From Ectocarpus siliculosus (Eukaryota > Sar > Phaeophyceae > Ectocarpales > Ectocarpaceae), in the NCBI GenBank assembly GCA_000310025.1, contig FN649728.1, forward strand, positions 5,813,782 through 5,877,781: DNA of 64,000 bases, written 5' to 3'. The position numbers and the translations under genes are program-made. A model generated the notes under the pieces. It did not search any database, was not told the origin of the DNA, and saw only the letters and a program-made list of their open reading frames with translations. Position 1 is the first letter of the stretch, and the number at the start of each line of letters is the position of its first letter. Below are positions 12,889-26,926 of this stretch, piece by piece.

Positions 12889-15800
12889 ATGTCTCTTGCA
12901 GCTCGGGAATCCGGCTTGGTGACAGGGACGAGCGCCAACCCGGCAGGTCCGACGAGAGCGGGCGTGACCCCCACGCTCTCGAGGGAAACGCTGCGGTGGG
13001 TGCAGAGCTTGGACTTGGCCTATTCCGTCAAGAACGTCAAGCGGTGAGCTGTTGGCCCTATCCCCTAACAAGCCGAGATTCAGCAGACACTCATGTTTGA
13101 GAGGTCTGCCAGACAATCTGACGTGTACAACACCCTACAGTTCGACTCCTGTATGCATACAACGATGACATATTGCCTCTTGACTACGTATCCAGCCCTC
13201 ACTCGCACTGACTGTTTTACAGGTCTTCAGGGCATGAGCGTTATCGGACGGGAATGGCTACTGTAGTACTTCAGCAGAAGTTACTTGCGTATGGCATTCA
13301 CTATCGAACACACGGCCAATGCCTAGTCTAGAACTTGTAAACGTCCAAAGGAGGTGCAGTAGCTGTCCTTCGGCGACAAGACCAATTAATCCATCTGAAT
13401 CACGACAGACACCAGGACAGCGTGGGACAGCCGACAAACTCTAGTAACCACTCATGTACACACCAACAACCATGAGACCAACAACAGCAGCAAACAACCA
13501 CAGAAGGAAGCAACCATACCAAACAGAGGCGGCATGTGCAACCGAAGCACCAGCACAGTCTCCCCAGCGTACGAACGTGCCACTCACTGACTTGTGTACG
13601 GCGCATTACTCCGTGTGTCACTTCCAATCCAATTTGCAGCGATTTCTCCAATGGATTCCTGGTGGCCGAGATATTCAGCCGGTACTACGACAAGGACGTC
13701 CGCATGCACGGTTTCGACAACGGAACAGCCACGAGGGTCAAGAGAGATAACTGGGGGCAGCTCACGAGGTTCTTCAAGAAGGTGCGCCCGGCATATGTGC
13801 GTTTTCTTGCGAAATTCCGTCGGCACAACTCGTGGCGAACACGAGAGGCAAGACGACACGGTGTTGGGAGTATGGATCAAAATATCACCGCAGCTCAACG
13901 TCTGCAACACAACCAACCCTAGTGCCCGGTAGGACGAAACAAATCCAAAAGCCATGGAGAAGGAAGCAACAAGAGCTACGGATAAGGTGTACATACGTAG
14001 GATGACTCGCCTTGCATGTGATCGAGCAGGCATTCGACTGGCTCGTCCCAGGCCCGGACGCGGTCTGATCGGTTTTCTATGCAGGGTGGCATCTTGCGGT
14101 CTTGACCGCCCCAAGAAGGCAATAATAGCGTTTCTTCACGACCCTGTGCCCCATCCATACGCCAAGTACCGCTCGTCGCGCAAGTGAACAAAGCATCCCG
14201 AACGTCAGGAAGATCGGTGTTCGTGTTCTTCTTCCAACAACATACTTCTGCTTCTTGTAAACCCACGGGCGTACTTCGCGTTGAACGAAGACCCTACTTC
14301 ACCCGCCTTCTCTGATCGCATGGCCAGGTGGGACTCTCCGACCTGACAACTCCCGAAGAGGTTAACGCCATCATTCTTGCGGAAGAGGGCGCCGTAGTAG
14401 CCTTTATCAGCCGTGCCTACGAGGTGAGCACGCGCGCCGCGTACGGCGATCGCCCGATATTGCAGCCTTCCATCGCTTGTCCCACGCAACCTCGCTCACC
14501 GTTCCCGATGATCTGCGAATGCCCCCCCTGCCGCCCAGAGCCCTTCCCCCACATCCATATCTGATTTACCCATGCGTGGGAAACTGGAGACAAAGATTGA
14601 TGTTGCAACATTACAACTTCTCGGGTGCAAACCCGGAAGAGCTTATCGCGTGTCCCCTGAACAACACGCCTGTGCTATGAGTGTTCCTCCAAGCAGACGA
14701 CCGCATATCCCCCCGGGGGGCACAACGTAGACGCACGTCGCACGCTTCAGTCAGATGCTGACCAAGAGCGAGGCCAACAACGCACACTACATACATACCA
14801 TGGTATGATGCAACCAACTACATGGGATGCAACCGGTGACGAGTCACGCACGGTGTTCGCCGTTTCACAGGTGCTGACTAGGCGCAAGGTGCAAGAGGTG
14901 GTCCGCCGCCCCCTGCCCGAGAACGTTCCCCCTTACGCGAGGTACGGCTTGGCGCCCACGCGTCATATGACTCTTGGCCAAAGTCGTGACATCTGCGGAA
15001 GCAACAAGCTAGGCATAGGGGTTTGTCGTGGCGATCGGGACAATGGTTCACTGGTAGAAATGGGGTCAGTTCGTCCTTCAGTAGAGATACGAGCAACTCA
15101 ACGTACTGTTTGCTGCAAAATGCTCAGAACGTTCGAAGTCGTTGCTCCGCTCCCTTGATCTAATCTGGATGTACCACCCTTGAGGCAGGGGCTATGGGGA
15201 CATGCATGCCAAAGAGCAAGAGGGAAACCCGGGGCCGGGGTCGTTGGTGCCAACTCTGTGCGAGCCGCAGGAGTTGGAGAAGGAGGCACGATTGCACCAT
15301 TTCGTCTGCCTCGTGTGTGCCATCGAGAGTGTCAACGAGAAAGAAAACCTCTTCGGGAGCACGAACGAAACCCCTTTCCATCATCCGTTTGATCATCTCG
15401 AGTCGACCACACGTTCACTCCAACGCAAGCGATCTGCCGTCAACCTGGAGCACCCTCTTCTAGAGGGACTACTGTCCTGTTGACATCACGCTATCCCGTA
15501 ATAATGACAACCGTCGTGTTTTTGAACGTTGACCGGTCGTTTCACCTACGGTTTTGGGACCCCACGCACCGATCCCAGAGGCACGGGGCTGCAGGTAGTG
15601 CGGACGGCGCTGAAGGGGGCCGAGCTTTCGGACGTGGAGGACGAAACGGTCCAGAGGGCCGCGGCGCGGACAGAAATGAACAAGTAAGGAGTGTTGGCGT
15701 AGTACACAGAACGGCATGTGCCAGTCAGTGCGTGCACAACAAACACGCATGCGTGCAGAAGACAGTTTGAGCCTGGCGATGCGTGTTGAACGGTGTCAAT

Positions 15801-18800
15801 ACTCACAGTGCGACGGCCGAGAGCCCCTTGCACCAGCGAAGAGGCGCCAGCTGGGTTTCAGCTCGTGCATGCGAGCATTGTATTGCTACTCAGTTCTCAG
15901 GAGACGACCCTCTGCTAGGAAAACACTTGGCAACCGCTGTATCCTCCCTGGGTGTATCTCGGTCGAATCCCCCGCGGGTGAAACGCCGCAAAAGCGGGAG
16001 TGAACAAATGGCTCGTGAGAAAGGGTACGCACAGGATAGGATGTCGAAGGCATACCCCTTCCTCCTTAACACTGCCCGACGACACCGCTGTACCCATTCT
16101 ACTCGCCCTCCGCGTCGACCTGATATTTTCGAACGTAATTTTGAGCGATCACGAATCGAGCGAGTCTGAACATGTTCAGATTGGGTACACTTGGCGATGA
16201 CGGTCGTCCGTCTTTGCTTTCCGCGTTCTTCACGGCTATGTAAACCGTCGTCGTAAGGCGTCATCGCGCATCATGATGACGTAAAACACCTTGATACGAT
16301 GATGTCCTACTGGACAGCACGGTTGCTCGAGTCAAGCTGCGTTGCCAGTTTTGACGCTCACGCCAAATGAGCAAGTCCCAACACTCGCCCCGGTCCACAC
16401 GCCCCCCCCGTCCTTGACCCTTCTTCTTCCGTGGGGTGGAGGGAAGGTACGAGACGTCCCTGCAAGAAGAGCGCAGCCACCCGGACCCTGACCGATTCAG
16501 TACCACCTCCAGCAGCAGAATTCCACGGGGCCCCCCGAAACGAGTAGAGAGCGAAAAGGTGACCGACCAGAGGAAAAATAGCGTAGGATTGCAGAGGTAC
16601 CCACACACCCGGGGCCGATTTGTCAAAAGCTCGAGTACTCAGCAGTGACATTTTCGACAATGGAGGCGTTGGAACCGTCTCGTCGAGAGCTTTCCGAGAA
16701 CGTGTCGTGTGATTTTGGCAACCCTCTTCGTCGAAGGGGCCCTATTCCCTAGCCAGCGCCCCTGCGGCCGGAGTACGCACAACACTAGATGAGCCAAACT
16801 TTCCACCCTGCTAGGTTTATTGGCTGGTCTTCCAAGAAATCACGCCCCGAAACGTCACGTAGAATCTCGCCGAAACGTCACGTAGACGCGAAAAAAAAAC
16901 GCAATCGGCCCGGTTCCCCTTCCGCTTGTCTTGCCCGCGTGGACCCCGACATTACCAACATCCAAACCACCGAGCCCGTCCGACACGCTTCTCGTCACCC
17001 CGTTTTTTGAACCCCGCCTCATTAGGTGGAACTCCCGAAAGTATCCGTCCGAGAGATACAGGTGAAGCAGGTGGACCGGAACATCGCCCATCTGCGTGCG
17101 AACCAAGACATGGCGTCGGGTGCGGGAAGCGGAGGTACTTTTCGATGCACTTGGTACCATAGGAGTGCCAATAAATACGCTCGGAATTGGACCTTTCCTT
17201 TGCAGTCGTACGCGGAAAGTCATAACGCCCAGTACTCCGAAGAAGCATGACAAGGCAGCTTTGATTGGACACGGATAGCAGTGTCGCCCAAAAATTTTCC
17301 GAGCTCTACAACGCGACTCTGTCAACGTGGACGTCTGTCCGCGCACACCGTAGCATCTCTCCCGTGTCCGCCATCGACTGGACAACTTGGTTTATGTCGC
17401 CAATCGGTAGCGAATTCGCTATGCTCGATAGATACGGGTGATCATAGGGCTCGCGAAAGCGCATATTTCTGTAGATGTGCTAGCCAAAGCTCTCTTCAAC
17501 GAACTCCCAACGAGAAACGATGGCATCGGTCGTTCCGGGGCCGAAACCCTTGACCCTCATGGACACACCACGTCCAACCGTGCTACTGATCCCACCGACA
17601 ACGTACAAATCTGCAAGATTGATCAGAATTTGTTCATATTTACCAACTAAGGTTAGCTAGAAACCGGCGGAGTTACATTTTCAATACCAGCCCGCCTTCA
17701 TTCGCAACCAAGGCTTGTTCCCCTTTGGCTTTCTTTCTCTCCCACCCAACTCGTATGGAAGGCGGCCCGGCGTCGGTGGGCGGCGGTGGGGGGGGTGCGC
17801 CGCGCGGGGTGATGAGCAGGGCCAGCAGCAACGCCAGTGAGCCTCGACCGCCCTTGGGAGCCCCATCTTCCGTGGTAAGCACCTGGCTGTGAGGATCCTT
17901 TCTGAGCGGGAATACCACCGGCTGTCAATGTGCGTAACTTGGCTCCACACGGGAACGGATCGTCGGTCGAGATTTAACACTTAACAGTAGAAAATGCGGA
18001 GCTGCCGTGAGCCTAATGCTCCTCGAGAGGTCGTCGAAAGTGTGCAGATATACAGAAAGTCACGCATGTTTTCGTCAAAGTTGTGTCATGCCACCATGCA
18101 TTACAACAGACACCCGAGTTTTCCCCCTTTCAAAGACTCGTCGGCGTTCCTATCACCTACGTATCGACCTCTAGGGGAGGGGAGGGGTCGCGCTAGAGGG
18201 GGCGGTGGCAGTGATGAACGCCTGCGTTCTTCGGAGAATATCGGAGGCGGAGCTGGGCGGAGACCCGAACACGGACCCGTCCGATTCTTTCGCGGCGGCG
18301 CTGCTGTCTCTCGCGGCCGGGGACGGTGCGAACACTGGAGGAAAAGGGTTCTCGGAGAGCGCGGTGAGAGCAACGCACACCAACAACGATAACACCCGGC
18401 ACTCCTTGAACACCAGAACTGGTGTGTTTGTTGTGGATGGGAGTATAGAAAACGTCGCGGTACTTTGCCCGTATTATCTCGTGGTGCTCAGCGTGAGGTA
18501 GCGATGCGCGTGGGGCGCCAACGCCTCCGCATGTTTTCGAAGGATGCGGGAATCACCCGCTACAACGTCGGCATTGCCGTTGGATAGCTTGGTGCACGCC
18601 AGTCGATATGGCGGTGAACCCAAAGTCTGTGTTCCGAGGTCTGGGGTGTGTAGAGCCTGCGGTCCAAAATAGCATAGCGGTCCCACTTGCTCCTCCAAAT
18701 AATCATAAAGGTTGCCGACAACCCCCTTTCCCGGAAGAATGTTGCAACACTGCCGAAAACCCCCTCTGCTGCAAAACTGATTTGGGTTCCCGTTGAAGAC

Positions 18801-21800
18801 AAACGAACCTTGAGTTCACTCAACCAAGCAAGAACCACGAGCCTTACACCTCCCTGCTCGTTCCAATTTCTCTAAGCTTGGCCCCCCTGTGACGGTCCAT
18901 GGCATGTACCACGAACGCCGATTGGTGATTTTGTTCTCTATATTCTCGCCTCCTCCTCCAAATATCTGCCGTTTGGGTTTTCCAACACCCGCAAGGCACT
19001 AACGGTTCTCTCCGAACTAGGAGCTCAAGCGCACCAAATCGCGGATGCTGCGCTGTTCAGCCCGAAGCAGTACTGGAGGGCGTCCGCGCTTTTGTGCTCG
19101 CTCCTGCTGGGGTTGCCGGGGGACTCCGCAGCTTTCACGGCGGCAGCGGCGGCTCTCAGGTATTTGACGATATCCGGGTGGGGAAAAGCTCGTGTCTGTC
19201 TGTCGTTTTGATGGAAACATTCCTATCTGTTCGGCATTCTGAAGGTTTCTCCGGCCGCTTTGCCCAGAGTTTCGGCACACTTCATGTTGCTCTTTCGCCT
19301 CCACGCTTCACGTGGTCTCCCACCAAAGCTTCACCCTCGAAGGCGCAACCGTAGTCATCTTCAGTCCCCCGCAATGAACTACCCCACCCCCTCCCCCACA
19401 ACAGCCGAAAGAGCTGCAAAACCCTTTTTCACGCCCGGGGTTTTCGGTCAACGGAAAACAACGCGTCCTCTTTACCTCGTGATTATCCCCCCGGAGTGAC
19501 GTTTTCTCGAGGCAGAGGTTGACCACCCCCCGGGGGCGAATACCTCTCAGAGCCGCCGTGTTTCCCGTGATGTACTCTCCTATCCGGGGTCTCGACCGGC
19601 CGAAGCAATCTCGAACTACCGCGCCTTCTTGCGTCCCTTTTCGAAACGCCTTGAACGGCAACCCCAGGGCGATCGGAGTGCAGTGCTCGGGGCGGGAGCC
19701 GTCTACTTCGTTTCATCTGTTCTGCGACTTCACGCTGCCCAGGCTGGCCCCCGCTTTGGCCGCTGATGCCTCCAAGCGCCCGAAGATTCTGAGAATTTTC
19801 TACGCGTTTGTGTCCGCCGGCGTTTTCGCTCGCGTTCAGGTACGCGGAAAAAAAGTATTGGGAAACCGGGGAGACGGGATGGGGGTGTATGCTCTCTCGT
19901 GCAAAACTCATGCCGTAGTCGTTAGACCAGTGGGCCTCGCATCCCTACGATGGCGGGACAGAGCGATAGGCCGGGATTTCGCCCGCCCAGGCTATGGCTC
20001 ACATGGACGAAGTAGAAGCTGGTCGCCATCCTTGCGTTTGCTGTGCCAAACCAAATAGGCCATGGGATGACTGAGCGTCTGCAAACGTTTCGCATTCGGC
20101 AGGCAGAGGGCAAAAGGGGGAACGGGTTTAGTGGGTGTCCGCTCCCATCGAACTTCGCCTTGTCCAAAAGCAGCGTGAAATGTGACATGCATTGATTTGT
20201 CAGCGTCCTTTTGCTTCGGCTCTTCGAGCGCCGTCGGACGGCAACGGGTGCGCGCAGGAGGGAAACACTGCTCGACGATGCAAACACACATCGGCGCGAA
20301 AGCAGTGCTACCAGCTCCGCTCGAAGAAACCATTCTTGTAGCTTCGTCGAACACACGTCATTCGTGATGAATTTCTGGCCCGTTTCAGAAACCACCCCCC
20401 GCGTTTGCCAGCACACCTAACCCGCGGAACCACGCTAACCACGCTAGGTCTGGTGCTAGTGGTTTCCCGTAAGGCATACAGCAACACAAATCAAGTGCAG
20501 TGCAGGAAAACAAATGCAGGTATTGCCATTCAAGTTGAACATTTCTCCTATCGCCACGGCTGTATTCCGAGCTGTCTCCGACTTACGTACCGCGGGGGGC
20601 CTGCCTGTCTGCGTTATTCTCCACAGGCCATAAAGCGTCTACAAGAAGCGCTGCCCGATGGAAACGCCTTCCTCAGCTCGCTGTCCTGCCTCGCACACGA
20701 AGAAGACGAGGTGAGAGTCCACCAATCAGCGTACACTTAAACTATGCAGTGGCCCCAACCGACACCAGAGTACGCCGATGTGAGACTGATCCTGCTGCAA
20801 GTATAGTCCGTCCGGGACAATATTTCCTTCGCCTGTGTGCGATAAATGGAAAAGATAATAGAGTTGGACGTGAAACAACAAAATTCGTGATCGCCTCTCC
20901 GAGCACATGCAGCTGTATACATACCCTCTCCCCGCTGAGGTCGACACATGCCGGTGGCGTCCGCGGCGCCCCCACTCCCGTCCCCTCGGTCGGTGCAGAG
21001 GCGGCGTGCTCTGCCCGATCACTCTTCTTTCGGGAGGGGCCCTTTGCAGGCTAAACCCATACTGACCCCTCGTAGCCCCACCAATGCTTCACCCAAGCAC
21101 ATCCTTCTACCCTGAACATCCTTCTACACACACACGCACACCGTGCGCGCCCGGATTCACCTTCGACAACGTAGTTTGACGGGCCGTTGCTGGACTTGTA
21201 CCTCCACTACTGCTCGGTGGGACTGGGTTCTCCGTCCTCCGGCGTGCGCGCCGCTTGCGTTGGGATGTTGGGGCCGCTGCTGCTGCGGTCGTCGGAGTCA
21301 ATGAGAGACTTCTTGTCCACCATGATGAAGATGGCGCATGAGGTGCGAAGGGCGGGGTGTCGTGAAGAGGGGCGAAGGGCGGGTTTGTGAAATCTGCTTC
21401 CTCCGATTCGTCGGAGGGACTGGAGCTCCTTGCGGTTTCTACCCGTCAGATCAATATGGTGATATACCCCGGTTCCTGACGGGATTTTCGGGAATTAAGC
21501 TAAATAGAGTAGTGCGGCCGTCATCACAACCTATTGCGCTAAAAGAGAGGGACCAGACTATCGGTTGATCACGCTGTCGGGGTACCTTCGACGCAAGCTA
21601 CTTGATCACAGTTTGCTTTCCAGAACCACCGGATCCCATTTCCCCGTGAAGCATAAGCATTGTCTCGAGAACGTTCGATGCGGACTACACCAGGAGTTAA
21701 ATTTGGGAATGCAAAGGATACAGTAGGCGTTCAGTGCAGTTGCGTATAGGGCGGCGAAACAACCAGGCAAGATATGCATTGGCTATCGGAATGAAGAGCT

Positions 21801-24800
21801 CAATGTTGGTGAGTCTCTGAGAGGTGGGTCGTCACGAGCAGCCAAACCAACCCTTTTCGAAGCGTCGAGGAATTCAGCCAAACCTCTTCCGCCGGCAGGG
21901 CAACATGGGCATAAGTCAGCACTGCCATTTTGGGTTTACTCAGGCTGCTTTGAAGACAGGCATACTCGTGGTGATCAAGGGATTGGTCACACGTGGAAAG
22001 ATCCGCGGCTATTCCCTGCAGCTGTTGAGATTTTCTCCCAACGATTACGACTTTTTTCCCGTTAACCGTCACCCCGTTCCATACGCTCATCTTGCCAACT
22101 GAATCGATGTGCTTCAGGATCCCAGCTGGGAGGTACAGGCTCAGGTGGTGGTTGCGTCCTGCGCGGTTCTCGAGGCTTTCCCTCACGACTCTGATCGACT
22201 TGGTGATGAGAAAACAACGCTCCTGTCGACAATTGCGGTACGTCCCCGCAAGGCAATCTTTCTTTCTTCATCATTCGCCGATACCGAGAATTCGGGCACT
22301 GTTTACTGCTGTGCAACAACAAATGTGCTTATTGATATTGACAGTTGTATGTTGATGTTGTGAGTCATTTCCAGTTCGTGCTCTACTGGAGACGTTCTTT
22401 TCCGCTTCGTGTGACCATTCTTCTCCGACGCTACCGCTCCCTCGGACCCCCGTCCCCCGTTTCCCCCCCATTCGAAGAAATGCCTTCACCCGGCGGCGCC
22501 CGCTGAGGTTCGGAAGATTGGGCTCTCCGCGGTGGCGCCGGTGATGTCACGCTCGGTGTCCACCCTGCCGCCCGTGTTCATCTCGGTGCTCGTGTCTCTG
22601 GCACCCACCGACAGAGAGGCCATGCTCGGTGAGAGGCACTGAACTACACAGGGCGACGGCGCAACTACCAGGAGTTCGTATCGATTCGGCGGATGTTTTC
22701 GAAGCGCCGGCTTGATGAGTTTGGTTTTCTACCGTATAGGACGTAGTTTTGGTCGTTTGTCGTTTGTATTGATTTCCCACTTGCAGTGTTGTACCGGGGG
22801 GAAGATGTTGTTCGAATATACTGCACATCACCCTCCTTACCAACTTGAACATCGTCAGGGCAGCTAATCTACCCCAGAGACACCTAATCGGCTTGTCGAA
22901 GTCCCACCAAACACATAACCTTGCCGGACGTCGCCATTGAAAATTGGCTACACAGGGCTGGTCGACAAGCCAGTGTCCCCGACAACGCCTGGCGAGGAGG
23001 ATCGCCTTCGGATTGAAACCCAGGTGTGTGTGTTTACGCAGGAGTTGCAAGTATCGAAAATTCTACAAAAGTCGTAACAGACCTCCATCAGATTAACACT
23101 GCATGTGGGTGCGACGTAGGCCCGTCGAGGACGCCTGATTGTTTTCGGGGGCGAGAATCACTTTCGCTTTCACCAATCCCTGCTGTCAACAAAGGTTGCG
23201 TGCTATACCCTAAGCTCTCTTGCCGTTCCTAATGGTCTCCGACGAAATTTTCGGTCCAGAACGGCACGATCCGTCTGTTGCCGCTCCCGTTGGAGTGGGA
23301 CAGCCTCGCCGTTGCCCGAGCGCTGTCGGAAGAAGTGGAGGGAGATCAAGACGTCGATATCGGCAGTCCCACGGGCTTGGCATATATGCAGGTATTGTGT
23401 GGAGCACTACATTTATTTGAAGTGCCGAGTCGGTCATCGTACTGGTTGTGAAAAGGGCTGTAGAGCCGTGGAACAAGCCGAGGCCAGTTGCAAAGTACCA
23501 AATCACCACGCTCGGTCGCGAACATCTTACTGCGGTAGTAGAACTCTGAGCCATGCACGCATGATGACCCATGAACCAAATTCCCGGCTGTCAGCGTCTT
23601 GAGCGTGCACTACTTGCTCTTTGGTGGAAGCATCAAATCACATGACACCCTGTTCCACAGGAAGAACGTGGTACTCAAAATTCGTTTGCTGGTGCATTTT
23701 TGCTATTCCGCACGACCACTATTGGCCAACTCAAACCTTCTCGACTATGACACTTCCGCAGGTCCTGGCGGCGTGCGTGGCGTCCCAGTGCAACCGTGAA
23801 GGAGATGCGGGGCTGGATCAAGCTCCGCTGGGTCAAGAGGTAAGATGCTAGCACGTTGCCAGGGTAGTGCTTGCGCTTGCCAGAGAAAAGAGAAACTTCT
23901 TAGTAAAGCCTGACCGGTGGAATTGTGCAAGGAGTCGGAGATGTTGCGGAGGATACTGCCCAGCGATTGGATAGTATTGAACACGGTGAACGAAGCATCT
24001 TTGGATGCGTCAGGAGAACAGGATGGGCTGAGAATACGGATTGACCCACACATATTGGGACGCTCATATGTCGTTAAGCATTGGGCGGCATCGATGCTAG
24101 AAAGGAAATATTCATATATACCAGGTAGAACCGTGTGCGTGCCCAAACGCAGGCGTTCACGTGCTCGTTGTCACCTTCACCCACGTCAATCACGCGTGCC
24201 TCTTTGCGTTGTACTTTCAGTATTTCCATCAACATGTGATCTCTCTATTATGACACCGTGCGTGTTTGACATCGACAGTGGGTCGAGGTCTTCGAACGCC
24301 TGGGACACCGCGTCTTCGAGGCCTTGTTCGACCCCGAGGGCGTCGCTTTGGCGTTGAGGGTGCTCAGGAGCTTCCTGCACGGCTCGCAGCTCCGCGACGC
24401 TGCCCTCAGGTAAAAATATCTCGTGGGCGTACGCACGCTGCCCTCAACAGATTCGCGTGTGCCCTGGCACAATCATTCGCGTGTCCACGACAACTTACAG
24501 CCCCCATGCCTCCTTCTACCTTAACTCGACCCGTACGCTCCGACCTACGACCCGCGGGTGACATGCGTGAATGCGACTAGGGAGGGTGGATTCGTGGGCG
24601 CACTCCAGGCCATGTACTCTAGCGAGGCGGGAGACAAAAAGTGCGCGGTCGCGGTCGAACAATTTCTGCTCGAGGTTAGTGTCGGCCCGAGTGAAGCACA
24701 TCATCACTAGCCAGACGTATTGCTTTGGCCGTGCTTTGGCCAATGAGCAACCAACAACTGTAGAAGTAAATATTTGCCTCTCTTCTGCCAGTTGTCGACA

Positions 24801-25184
24801 CGGACAAGGTCCTTGCTCTACGTGGTTGTACGCGAAACGCCGACCGCGCATATCTTGAGGACGTGTATCGCTACCGAGGGTATAGCATCCATCATTAAAA
24901 ATCCGTCATGCAATACATTGGGCTTCTGCGTCTCAAGTTGCGTGCAATCGCCCCAGCGGGCTAACGGGACGGTGGCCCAGGCGTAAATGGTGTCCTACAT
25001 ATTATGACGCTGCCACTTTCAATACCTCATTGCTGTGTGCTGCCAGACTCACGCGATGGGGGAGCCGTTTTCTTCCGCCGTGGAAGGCGTCATCGCCCGC
25101 ACCGAGGGTCTAATGGACGGCAGCGCCGTCGTTGGGGAGCAGCTTTCCGACATTTGCCGCGAAATTGTGACCCGGGGGGAGTGA
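12889..25184 (+). CDS. CH-domain (SPATA4-type) and HEAT/ARM-like repeat protein, probably flagellar (19 exons)
   Basis: Exons: 12889-13043, 13640-13781, 14328-14423, 14871-14941, 15579-15683, 16447-16558, 17026-17119, 18197-18363, 18996-19159, 19668-19839, 20627-20710, 21175-21342, 22118-22237, 22478-22628, 23260-23391, 23762-23839, 24279-24409, 24581-24674, 25047-25184; about 790 residues. The first exons encode a calponin-homology domain of the SPATA4/SPEF class ([72 protein letters not shown]). A linker ([30 protein letters not shown]) and helical repeats follow ([73 protein letters not shown]). Related mammalian proteins act in sperm tails, so a ciliary role is likely; brown algal zoids are flagellate. 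Codon phase fits at every junction except 22628/23260, so a small exon is probably missed there. Acceptors before 16447, 18996 and 22478 read AAG. Confidence 0.85.
16610..16725 (+). repeat. Diverged copy of a sequence also found inside the 28.5-kb MITE
   Basis: The motif GAACCGTCTCGTCGAGAGCT with its flanks resembles 28630-28690 (GAAGCCGTCTGGTCAAGAGC, then CTCTCTGAAAACGTACCG). It lies in intron 16559-17025 of the CH-HEAT gene. No terminal inverted repeats are kept here. Confidence 0.4.
19885..19955 (-). mobile_element. Short LINE-tail fragment
   Basis: It carries CATGCCGTAGTCGTTAGACC followed by CCTCGCATCCCTACGA, the core of the dispersed LINE-tail family also present at 1.4, 34.8, 49.2 and 53.7 kb. 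It lies in intron 19840-20626 of the CH-HEAT gene. Confidence 0.5.
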
Positions 25185-26926
25185 TAACCGGCATCGGAGC
25201 AAAAGACGTTCAAAGATAAAATGGTTCACATACTGTACATGTATATAGCTGAAACTTTGACTGCATGTGGTGAAGACCCGGTTGGGCGAGTGGTTAAAAT
25301 GAACATTTTTACTGTCTGGTAGCCCTTCGCATGTGACGTTTCGCCCAAGAGGTCACCGATCGACCCAGCCCATCTGGACGACGAGGCCTCGGCGCGGTGC
25401 GGCGCGAAGGACAGCAATACAATAGCAGTCGGAAACAGAAATCTTTGTTCTCTGCGAACCCAGCAGAAATTATTTTCGTGAGAAACTTATGCCTCGGGAG
25501 ATTGGGAGAGCCACGGAACTTGTCGCAGATGTAGCCAGGCCGATGGGTTGAACCCAGAGGGCCGACGGTTGAGAGCGACTGCAGGGTCCGCGGGGTTGAA
25601 GAGGCGACATGAACGAGTACTATTGGTACAGGGTCACGTGCTCACAGAAACGCGCATTGCCCTGACGCCTTTTCTCCTTGCCATGGGGATGGGTTACAAA
25701 GTTTTCGGCGACCGTTAGCCCAGGGGTTAGGACGATGGCCGGGCTCAGGACGACATCAGGGAGCAAATATCCAGCAGAATCAGAAGTGAATCATTGTCTG
25801 AGCGTGTGGCTCTCACACATAACTTTGGCGCTCGCCCCGCGTCCACCAGCTATTTCTCAACACCTCGCACGTTGTTCTAGTCGTGCATGTTTGCCAGAAG
25901 AAGCTTGCCTCTATAGTACTAGGGACGCGCACAACCGGCAAGGCATACTGCGCGTGTGTGTTTCTCGCCCCACCATATCTTTCATGCACTTGACTCTCCA
26001 CTCAGACTATTCTGTGTCGGCCAATCAGACAGATTGATCAGACGAATGGCGGCTCCGTGACCGAAAAATCTGGTATGACAGCTTCCCGTCTGGCGCCCCC
26101 CCCCCCGTTGATCCACAATCACACCGCGTGGCAGCACGATAGACAGCGAATTGACAGCAACACAACCGGCTCGCTTTTCCACGAGTGCCCAGGGAGGGAA
26201 ACATATTACCGACCGAGAGAGCATGAGGCGTAGGCCCGTTGAATCCGAGGGTGGCGACACCCCACTCTTTTCGCTGGACGGTGGCAGCGGCAGCGGCGGC
26301 GGCGGCGGGGCGTATCCTTCTGTCACTGCCCCAACCTCCTCCTACACCCGACCGACTCCGCGGAAGGTTGAGCTGCAGCACCATGGGAGCATCCAGGCTT
26401 TCAATGTGAGAGGAACACGATATGTGTAAGGATGTGTGAGGGAGGGGGGGGGAGGAAGATCAGCGGGGAATCGCGATCGTGCCATAGATGTTCGTGGCCT
26501 ACAGAGTCTACAGCAGTGCCTGTAGCTGTTCACACACCGGTAACAGCCCAGTGGCAACAAACGGGAGGGGAGTTCGTACCTGTCATACTACATGCAAACG
26601 TCCACTCGGGGTTATATCCTGTGTGAACACAATCCGTTGCAAGCTCTCGGGGCCATTCCTATGTTCCCGCAGCTGTGGCATGGGAGCAATCGGGCGCATG
26701 GGCGCGCCGAAGTTGGAAGTCAAGCGATCGCACGATAGAGGCGGCATGACTTCCGAGAGGCTGCAGGTTCAAGCAGACATTCTCACTTCTTCCGGTTGTG
26801 CTCCCGCGTCCCACGTACCGGGGTGTGCTCGCGTTGCTACCAACCACAGCAGTAGCAGCGGGATGGCGGTTGATGACTATTGCTCGCTACGCTTCCTGTT
26901 GTTGCGTGTTTTTTTCATCCTTTTAG
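25185..26926. other. Intergenic region, no gene seen
   Basis: This lies between two plus-strand genes. I found no convincing exon. It contains a (GGC)n-like run (26288-26308), C-runs near 26097 and G-runs near 26440. The last bases (CATCCTTTTAG before ATG at 26927) look like a splice acceptor, so an untranslated first exon may lie in this stretch. Confidence 0.5.
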
